A stretch of DNA of 9,981 nucleotides from Bacteroidaceae bacterium (GTDB lineage Bacteria > Bacteroidota > Bacteroidia > Bacteroidales > Bacteroidaceae). The translations under genes were made by a program, and so were the position numbers. Under the pieces are notes generated by a model. That model worked only from the letters and a program-made list of their open reading frames with translations, searched no databases and was not told the DNA's origin. Of this stretch, positions 1 to 5,701 are shown one piece after another; the first letter of the stretch is position 1, and each line of letters opens with the position of its first letter. Location: contig JAEEOD010000401.1 in the NCBI GenBank assembly GCA_016284115.1, positions 1-9,981 on the forward strand, given 5' to 3'.

Positions 1-300
1 TGTAACTACCTCTGTTCCTAATTGGTTGGCCCATTGCTGCTTGGCAGCATCAGACTCTTTATTGACTGATAGTGATCCGCCAAATACGGCAATACGTTTT
101 CCATAGTTGGCAAAACCCTTATAAGGACTTTCTTTGGCAGCTTCAGCATCAGGAAACAGGTGATGTTTCTCGGGTTCTGGACGAAGGGAAGCTAAATAAG
201 CCTGAATCTGTTCTGGAGTAGGTGGAGTTCTCTGCTCTTGTGCTTGTAGCACCGATGACAATAGCAAAAAAGCAGGGAGAAGAAGTAATAATTTTCTCAT
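1..300 (-). CDS. Secreted SGNH/GDSL-hydrolase-like protein, N-terminal part (truncated by window edge)
   Basis: The first 100 codons are present, starting at the ATG whose complement is at 298-300; the rest lies beyond position 1. Residues 1-20 form a clear Sec signal peptide (MRKLLLLLPAFLLL core, then VLQA before QEQ), so the mature protein probably starts near Q21 and is exported or lipid-free periplasmic; there is no lipobox cysteine. A Pro/Glu/Gln-rich linker (about 21-65) precedes KRIAVFGGSLSVN (68-80), which resembles SGNH hydrolase block I, with S76 as the candidate nucleophile. SGNH enzymes are usually esterases or acetyl-hydrolases acting on polysaccharides or lipids. The other catalytic blocks are outside the window, so the family is an inference from one motif and the substrate is unknown. 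It has its own promoter and is separated from the upstream helicase gene by a likely terminator, so it is probably a separate transcription unit. Confidence 0.72.
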   Translation of the reverse strand, partial: MRKLLLLLPAFLLLSSVLQAQEQRTPPTPEQIQAYLASLRPEPEKHHLFPDAEAAKESPYKGFANYGKRIAVFGGSLSVNKESDAAKQQWANQLGTEVVT

Positions 301-327
301 TTTAATAATGTATTAGTATTTCTATTG

Positions 328-358
328 CAAAAATACGGAAAAAAGTATGCAGAACAAA
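328..358 (-). promoter_or_regulatory. Bacteroidota-type promoter for the secreted protein
   Basis: On the minus strand TTTG (358-355) is followed after 19 nt by TATTTTTG (335-328). This matches the known Bacteroidota primary sigma-factor consensus TTTG-N19-21-TAnnTTTG exactly, including the spacing. Transcription would begin about 20 nt before the ATG at 300, leaving a short AT-rich leader without a Shine-Dalgarno sequence. Confidence 0.75.
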
Positions 359-416
359 AAATGTAGCTTTATTTATTCAAAAAGGGTGAAGTTATAAGAG
401 TTGTTTTTGATTTTGG

Positions 417-440
417 AAAAAACTTATAAGCATTTATAAG
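417..440 (-). terminator. Probable intrinsic terminator after the helicase gene
   Basis: On the minus strand CTTATAA (440-434), a 4-nt loop and TTATAAG (429-423) form a perfect 7-bp stem, followed directly by TTTTTT (422-417). It starts 9 nt past the helicase stop codon, which is where the end of the five-gene transcript is expected. The stem has only one G-C pair, so it is weak by E. coli standards; the call rests on position and the T-run. Confidence 0.55.
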
Positions 441-448
441 GGTAAATG

Positions 449-3448
449 CTATGCCTCAAAATACTGTAATAAACGATGATATATAGGATGCTGGTGCAAG
501 AGTTGTGGCACTCCTATAAGGAACAACTGCTTGCGGGCACGCGTGAGCGCCACATTGAGCTTGCGGTCGATAAGGTGACCATTGTCTTCGGTGAGGTTGC
601 TGAGTTGCTCTAACTGCCAAGGGCGGTTAACGCAGAAACTATAGATAATGACATCGCGCTCGCTTCCCTGATAGCGCTCAACAGTATCAATGGTGATGTC
701 GTTCAGCGCAGGGATGGAGAACTTGGCCAACTCGCTTCTGATCAAGGCTATCTGACTGCGATAGGGAGTGATAATACCTAAGGTATGTTGCGCATCGAAG
801 TCATCTGTCTGTTGGTAGATAGTTGCCGCTATCTCTGCAGCAATCAGCGCCTCGCTGTGGTTCACCTTATGGGAGTACTGCGGGGGCTCTAACTCCGAAG
901 GGATGAACCGTGTCCGCTGTATCATCGTTTCTGTCTGATGGGGCAAGCCAACGGGTTGTAGTTTGCCCTCATAGAATGCATCGTTGGCAAACTTAGCCAC
1001 ATCGGGGTGCATGCGGCCTTGCTTGATCAACATGTCACAAAATTGAGAATTGAAACTTTCTGGAGCAGCGAGGGCAGAGACAAGCTCGCTTGATCTATGC
1101 CGAGTCGCGACAGAATTGTTACGAAGTAAAATTGAGAATTGAGAATTCTGTGACCTGTAGAGTCGCTCGAAGAGGGAGTCTTTGAGGTTGGTGAGACCCA
1201 TAGCACGCAGCAGAGGACTCTTGACTTCAGAAACGGATGATGGTTGCAGCACCACTGCCGGCAATTGTTTGTGGTCGCCTATGAGGATGAACTTATCGAT
1301 GGCATCCCTACCCTCACCATCTTTCAAGCAGAGCAAACCCAACAGCTGGGGCTCGAGTATCTGGGTTGCCTCATCAATCAGAGCAACATCAAAATGCTTG
1401 ATATTGAACAAGGAGGTGCGGGCAGAAAGCGTAGAGACAGTGCCGACAAAGATACTGCAACGCTCCAACAGCTGCACCACCTCACGACGATTGGTACAGG
1501 CAGTGACCTGCTGCTCAAGCAGGTACGAACGATAGGGCTCTGCACAAGCTGCAGACGTGCCAATGCGGAGATAATCAACACTCAACTTACCCAGCATCTT
1601 GCAAATCTCATCCACTGCCCTATTGGTATAGCTTAACAATAGTATTTGTTTGCCGCGCTGATGAAAGGCATCTACCATGCTGCGCAGCGCCATAGAGGTC
1701 TTGCCTGTGCCAGGAGGACCTACCAGCAAGAAATAGTCTTTAGCAGCTAACGCCTTCTGGGTAATGCGTTGAAAATCATCCTTCGCTTGCCGGATGGCTT
1801 TATCATAGCGGGCATCATGCATAGGCTGGCGTTGTCCCAACAGCAAGTCACGCCGCTTTTGTGAAGCTTGCAAGAAAAATCCCAGACCTTGATACATAGA
1901 GCGGAAGGTGGTATCCATGAAATCGTGCTCAAAGGCATAGAGAGTATCAGCCGGCAACACCTTATGATTCCGTTGGGGTTGGCGAAGGGTTATCTTCCAA
2001 TTTCCATCCGGACAGATTTCTTCAATCGAGCCTTTGAACAGCAGTCGGTTGGTGACATTGGCATCAAAGGTATCACGTCGGTAGAGGACAACAGCATCTC
2101 CCTCCCGGAAGTTTGGTTTCGCACGATTCTTAAATTCAACTTCATCTTTTTGGGTTCCTAAAATCAAGTAGGGGTTAAGAATGTCATCGGCATGATTCTC
2201 AAGGAGGTGGAGATCTATCACTATTTCGCCTGCATCAATCTTCTCATCAATGGTGTCAAGCCACTGGGCAGCCTGCCCTTTCCGGCCTTCATAATCGGAA
2301 GCACCAGCTGTTTTAGCTGTATATAGTTCACGAGTAATGAAATTGTAAAGCGTATAGAAGTAGCTGCGTTCCAATACAGTAAGCCGTTGCAGGCTATGTT
2401 GGAAGGCGGCAATCTGCGGCTCTTGGTATTGTGTCCACAACTTGCTGCTTAGCCGTAGCTCATTGAGAGTTGATGGATTGACTTGAGCAAGCACGTCAGC
2501 TGTATAGTCTTCATCATCATGCGCTTGTACTTGGTAATCCATTGCCACAATACAATTGCGCAGGTTGATGATGCGGTGTACCATCGTCCACGAAGGACTG
2601 GCAGGATAAAGCATGGGGTAACGAGTGTAAAGCAGGTATGCCTTAACGTGCCGATGGTCGATGCCCATCGTATATTCCAACATGGCCTGGTAAAGCAGCA
2701 TCTGCACCAGGTTGTTCTCACGAGGCAACACATGTCCGGGCATGGTAAACTCATCGGCCTTTCCTGATTTCATCTCAATGAATGCATGCATGTCTCGCTG
2801 CATATAGTCGAGACGTCCCTGTATGCCCAAGGCCTCGCAGATGTATGAGGGTTCCAGCACCGCATCTGATTTATCCAACTGATAGCCAGGCTCACGGAAG
2901 GTAACAGAAACGGTTTGCCGGATATTGTGAAAATGCTTCTGGCAATCTTGTGCCAGTTCGCGCTCCTTGACGGCATCTTTCAAGGCAATGCAGGCAGAGA
3001 TGCTGACAGGATGTTGGCGGAATGCCTTCATCATACTTTCCTTATAATCGGGGGCATCATTGTTAATCCATTCGTCGAGGAAAGTGTTGGCAATGTTACC
3101 CAAGATAAGCGGAACAGTATTCTCTGATGGGGTGAGTTTGGAAAAGATGTAATTGGCAGGATGGGCGCCATAGTTCTTATAGCACTCTGCCAACGAACTC
3201 GCATCCATCAGATAATCGGGTTCCAATACAATAAATCGAGGTAGGAGGGCACCTGTTTCATCAATGCTTACATCCAGGAGGTTAAGCTGTGCTTGTGGCC
3301 ACAGCAACTGTACGGTGTCATTAAATTCAGCATTGACATCAACGACAGCATGACGGACCCTCAACGGTTCTTTGGCCATTGGTTCGCCTGACTGCACATA
3401 GAGGTATTGGTCGTCTTTGTGCAGGAATGTGACCCTAATGCGTTTCAT
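449..3448 (-). CDS. Dna2-like protein: RecB-type PD-(D/E)XK nuclease fused to SF1 helicase
   Basis: This 999-residue protein joins a nuclease and a 5'-3' type superfamily-1B helicase, the architecture of Dna2, and should act on DNA ends or flaps in repair or replication. Nuclease signatures: GRLD (D214), IEMKSGK (E225, K227) and the RecB-family QxxxY motif (Q249, Y253). Helicase signatures: Walker A GPPGTGKT (577-584), DEAT (692-695), GDHKQLP (724-730), YQGSE (926-930) and NVALTRAR (965-972). The cysteine cluster that holds the Fe-S centre in Dna2 and AddB is not apparent, so it is probably a cluster-free version. The start overlaps the tatC stop as ATGA, suggesting translational coupling. 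About 40 residues between motif III and QGRMH (766-805) look like an in-frame inserted repeat element (see 1034-1154). It is the last gene before a probable terminator. The physiological role is not shown by the sequence. Confidence 0.9.
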   Translation of the reverse strand: MKRIRVTFLHKDDQYLYVQSGEPMAKEPLRVRHAVVDVNAEFNDTVQLLWPQAQLNLLDVSIDETGALLPRFIVLEPDYLMDASSLAECYKNYGAHPANYIFSKLTPSENTVPLILGNIANTFLDEWINNDAPDYKESMMKAFRQHPVSISACIALKDAVKERELAQDCQKHFHNIRQTVSVTFREPGYQLDKSDAVLEPSYICEALGIQGRLDYMQRDMHAFIEMKSGKADEFTMPGHVLPRENNLVQMLLYQAMLEYTMGIDHRHVKAYLLYTRYPMLYPASPSWTMVHRIINLRNCIVAMDYQVQAHDDEDYTADVLAQVNPSTLNELRLSSKLWTQYQEPQIAAFQHSLQRLTVLERSYFYTLYNFITRELYTAKTAGASDYEGRKGQAAQWLDTIDEKIDAGEIVIDLHLLENHADDILNPYLILGTQKDEVEFKNRAKPNFREGDAVVLYRRDTFDANVTNRLLFKGSIEEICPDGNWKITLRQPQRNHKVLPADTLYAFEHDFMDTTFRSMYQGLGFFLQASQKRRDLLLGQRQPMHDARYDKAIRQAKDDFQRITQKALAAKDYFLLVGPPGTGKTSMALRSMVDAFHQRGKQILLLSYTNRAVDEICKMLGKLSVDYLRIGTSAACAEPYRSYLLEQQVTACTNRREVVQLLERCSIFVGTVSTLSARTSLFNIKHFDVALIDEATQILEPQLLGLLCLKDGEGRDAIDKFILIGDHKQLPAVVLQPSSVSEVKSPLLRAMGLTNLKDSLFERLYRSQNSQFSILLRNNSVATRHRSSELVSALAAPESFNSQFCDMLIKQGRMHPDVAKFANDAFYEGKLQPVGLPHQTETMIQRTRFIPSELEPPQYSHKVNHSEALIAAEIAATIYQQTDDFDAQHTLGIITPYRSQIALIRSELAKFSIPALNDITIDTVERYQGSERDVIIYSFCVNRPWQLEQLSNLTEDNGHLIDRKLNVALTRARKQLFLIGVPQLLHQHPIYHRLLQYFEA
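1034..1154. repeat. Palindromic, MITE-like element inserted in frame in the helicase gene
   Basis: The ends are an imperfect inverted repeat: gtcacaaaatt (1034-1044) against aattctgtgac (1144-1154), 10 of 11 pairing. Just inside, aaaattgagaattga occurs as an exact direct repeat (1039-1053 and 1128-1142). The core contains the palindrome gtcgcgac (1104-1111) and a small stem caagc/gcttg (1081-1092). AATTGAGAATTG-type strings are common in Bacteroidales intergenic DNA, not in helicase genes. The insert encodes about 40 residues (766-805) with NSQF twice (768-771, 800-803), placed between LFERLYR and DMLIKQGRMH, two segments that are normally separated by only a short loop in this helicase family. 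The reading frame stays open. That it is a mobile repeat is inferred from structure; no second copy of the full element is visible in the window. Confidence 0.6.
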
Positions 3449-5379
3449 TGGTTGAAACGACCATAGTCGTAACGGATACCACTGATATCAATAGAAGATT
3501 GTGCAGCGGCTTTGGCTGCTTCTTCGGCTGCCGCCTTAGCAGCTTCTTCGGCAGCTTTGGCTGTTTCCTCTGCTATGCGTGCAGCTTCCTGAGCCGCTTT
3601 TACTGCTTGCTCGGCAGCCTTGCGTGCGTTCTCAGCCGCCATTCGGGCCTGCTCGACAATGCTATTGGCAGATGATGGGATATCTGGGGTAGCTGGTATG
3701 GCATCTGACAACGCCTCAACAGATGACTGAATGGCTTCAGCAGCCTCATCGGCAGCGACCTGACGTTGGCTCTCAGCATAGTAATTGCTAAGGTCTGGCA
3801 TCGCCTCAGGATCATCGTAGTAAGGCGTTTGCAAAGCCTCTGGTTGATTGACCACCTCCTCCATATAGGGATTCTCCAAAGAGGATTCTGCAACAGGGGT
3901 TTCTTCTGGAGTTGTTTCAGCAGGGACATTCTCTGTAGCAGGTTCGGCAGAAGTTTTCATCGTTGGAGTTTCAGCAGTAGCCTCATCTGAAGCAGTTTCA
4001 GCTGTAGCTTCACCCGAAGTATCTGAAGGTGTATTATTAGTTTCCTTCTTTTCTTGAGGCAATTCTTCGGCTTTCTGCTGTTCCGCATCAGTAGGTTGTT
4101 CCTCTGCTTTCTGCTCTTCAGACGAAGGTTCGTCATCATCTACCTCTGGGCCTTCCTCCCAATAGATTTGATCGTCAATGATAACCATGCGAGGTTCACG
4201 CTTTTTCTTCTTCACCACCGTCGCCTCTTTAGCTTCTGCCAAAGCATCCTTGATAGACGGGTCGGTATTAGCAGTCAGTTCCTTGACAGTATCATCGGCA
4301 GCCTCTGCCGTTTCTGCGGCCACTCCAGCTACACCAGCAGCTGCCGCTTTGTCAATGCGCTCTTGCAAAGCCTTATTCTTCGCCTCTATCTTCGCCTGTT
4401 CTGCTGCCTCACGTTGAATACGGAATGTTTCATTGATGTCCCTTTCTTCAGGCTTTATTTGTTTTGCCTCAGCAGCAGGTGAATCGGGATCACCACCACC
4501 ATCTGGTTTTTTCTCCAAAGCAGGTATCGGATCATCTTTTTTCCCGCCGTTGTTTTTAGAACTTGACGAAGAAGTTTCCTCTTCGTCATCTTCATCTTTA
4601 CTCTCCTTGATCATAAAGATACTCAGTTCGTAGAGAGCGTAAAGCGGTAACGCCACAGCAGTCAGTGTAAATGGGTCACCTGTAGGTGTGATGATGGCAG
4701 CTGCAATGACAATAATCACTGCAGCATGACGACGATACTCGCGCAAAGTACTACGTGTCAATAAGCCAAAAAGCGAAAGTAACCATGTTACCAAAGGCAA
4801 CTCAAAAGCAATACCCATCGCTAACACCAACATCATGAAGTTATCAATGTATGAGTTAAGCGAGATAAGAGTATCGATATTATCACTCAAATCGTAAGTA
4901 GAGAGAAAACGCAACGCCAGTGGATAGACCATAAAATAGCCGACAGCCATGCCCACATAGAACATGATGTTGCCTAAGAGCAGTGCCTTGCGTACGCCTG
5001 CTGCCTCATTAGGATAGAGAGCTGGACGGATGAACAGCCAAATTTCCCAGAAGATATAGGGAACCAAAATAACAATAGATAGCACGAATGATGTGGTGAG
5101 ATGCACAAAGAAAGGTGCAGCTAAGTTGATGTTCTGCAGTTTGATGTCAAACCGCTGGGTAAAGAAGTCACCCGTCAAGTTGAACATCTCACCTATCTTT
5201 CGTAAAAAACCGTAGAAGACAAAATTGTCGTGGCACGGCCCCATGATAACAGGGTCGAAAATGTATGGCATAGCGATGAAGAAACCTATCGCTAACACAA
5301 ACAAAAATCCCACAATACGGACCAATGCCCAACGCAACACATCAAGGTGTTCCCAAAATGTCAATTCTCTGTCTTCCAT
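3445..5379 (-). CDS. tatC: Sec-independent protein translocase TatC with ~385-residue C-terminal extension
   Basis: TatC is the inner-membrane receptor that binds twin-arginine signal peptides and, with TatA, exports folded proteins. Residues 1-257 are a complete TatC: FWEHLDVLR near the N-terminus (8-16), ALYPNE with the conserved Glu (E125), FELP (E193, matching the functionally important Glu of the fourth or fifth membrane segment region), YRRHA (215-219), ITPTGDPF (230-237), and six hydrophobic segments. Typical TatC is about 250-270 residues. Here residues 260-644 add a Ser/Asp/Glu-rich linker, a charged helix (about 316-365), acidic Glu/Thr/Pro-rich stretches (405-505), an Ala/Glu/Lys helical repeat (576-629) and a short Tyr/Arg-rich tail ending RYDYGRFNQ. 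By TatC topology this lies in the cytoplasm. It is one uninterrupted frame, and its stop overlaps the helicase start by 4 nt. tatA is immediately upstream. Confidence 0.95.
   Translation of the reverse strand: MEDRELTFWEHLDVLRWALVRIVGFLFVLAIGFFIAMPYIFDPVIMGPCHDNFVFYGFLRKIGEMFNLTGDFFTQRFDIKLQNINLAAPFFVHLTTSFVLSIVILVPYIFWEIWLFIRPALYPNEAAGVRKALLLGNIMFYVGMAVGYFMVYPLALRFLSTYDLSDNIDTLISLNSYIDNFMMLVLAMGIAFELPLVTWLLSLFGLLTRSTLREYRRHAAVIIVIAAAIITPTGDPFTLTAVALPLYALYELSIFMIKESKDEDDEEETSSSSSKNNGGKKDDPIPALEKKPDGGGDPDSPAAEAKQIKPEERDINETFRIQREAAEQAKIEAKNKALQERIDKAAAAGVAGVAAETAEAADDTVKELTANTDPSIKDALAEAKEATVVKKKKREPRMVIIDDQIYWEEGPEVDDDEPSSEEQKAEEQPTDAEQQKAEELPQEKKETNNTPSDTSGEATAETASDEATAETPTMKTSAEPATENVPAETTPEETPVAESSLENPYMEEVVNQPEALQTPYYDDPEAMPDLSNYYAESQRQVAADEAAEAIQSSVEALSDAIPATPDIPSSANSIVEQARMAAENARKAAEQAVKAAQEAARIAEETAKAAEEAAKAAAEEAAKAAAQSSIDISGIRYDYGRFNQ
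3493..3654 (-). repeat. Degenerate coding repeat: Ala/Glu/Lys-rich helix at the TatC C-terminus
   Basis: Codons 576-629 of tatC repeat the theme EEAAKAA with minor changes (for example ENARKAAEQ, AKAAEEAAKAA). The DNA shows matching degenerate repeats of GCnGCnGAAGAAGC on the minus strand. Such segments form long single helices or coiled coils, as in TolA-like stalks. The repetition makes it prone to length variation between strains. Confidence 0.6.
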
Positions 5380-5383
5380 GATT

Positions 5384-5448
5384 TAATGGATAATGGATAA
5401 CAAAAATCTGATAATTACTATTATCAATTTTCAGTTTCCCATTTTCAA
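5384..5448 (-). repeat. Low-complexity repeat spacer between tatA and tatC
   Basis: The 73-nt gap carries TAATGGA twice in tandem (5384-5390, 5391-5397) followed by TAA, and related strings caattttca (5425-5433) and ccattttcaa (5439-5448). These resemble the AATTGAGAATTG strings inside the helicase gene and are of a style common in Bacteroidales intergenic DNA. No Shine-Dalgarno sequence for tatC and no TAnnTTTG promoter element is visible here. Confidence 0.5.
5402..5426 (-). terminator. Possible attenuator hairpin between tatA and tatC
   Basis: On the minus strand TGATAAT (5426-5420), a 4-nt loop and ATTATCA (5415-5409) form a 7-bp stem, followed after GA by TTTTT (5406-5402). It is AT-rich and weak, so partial termination or 3'-end protection of the tatA message is more likely than full termination. 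Either would raise TatA over TatC, which fits the known need for excess TatA. Function is inferred. Confidence 0.35.
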
Positions 5449-5452
5449 TTAA

Positions 5453-5668
5453 TTAATCTTTCTTTGTCTCTTTGTCTTCTAGTTCCTTTGTGGCGTCGTT
5501 GATTTCGTTCTTTGCTTCATTAACACCGTCCTTAAAACTCTTAACGCCCTTACCAAGACCCTTCATCAGTTCTGGAATTTTCTTGCCACCAAACAACAAC
5601 AGGATGATCAACGCGATAATGATCCACTCTGAGCCCGAAGGCATAAACATTAACAGTAAATTTTCCAT
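5453..5668 (-). CDS. tatA: Sec-independent protein translocase TatA
   Basis: A 71-residue protein with the standard TatA/B/E plan: a short N-terminus, one membrane helix (about 14-27, [16 protein letters not shown]), the conserved Phe-Gly hinge (F26-G27), a basic amphipathic helix (about 29-47, [19 protein letters not shown]) and an acidic/lysine tail. TatA oligomers form the translocation path for folded twin-arginine substrates together with TatC, whose gene follows after 73 nt. The length and the FGGKK-IPEL hinge point to TatA and not TatB. No tatB is present in the window, consistent with a two-component TatAC system in which TatA serves both roles; a distant tatB cannot be excluded. The start lies 33 nt after the murF-alr stop, so it is probably read from the same transcript. 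No twin-arginine substrate is encoded in the window. Confidence 0.95.
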   Translation of the reverse strand: MENLLLMFMPSGSEWIIIALIILLLFGGKKIPELMKGLGKGVKSFKDGVNEAKNEINDATKELEDKETKKD

Positions 5669-5701
5669 AATTTTATAGTTTTTAAGTTGTTAATAATAAT
5701 C

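Noticed and set aside
1034..1154. Helicase insert as a sequencing or assembly error
   Set aside because: The segment keeps the frame on both sides and has structured inverted and direct repeats, which is more consistent with a real element; raw reads would settle it.
4054..4482. Plus-strand open frames opposite the TatC tail, rich in Phe/Leu/Ser
   Set aside because: The hydrophobic look comes from reading the Glu/Lys/Ala codons backwards. The opposite frame continues the TatC core without interruption and overlaps the next gene neatly.
3448..4602. Idea that the TatC tail is a separate gene joined by a frameshift
   Set aside because: No break in frame, no start context and no independent domain is seen; the tail begins directly after the last membrane helix as a low-complexity linker.
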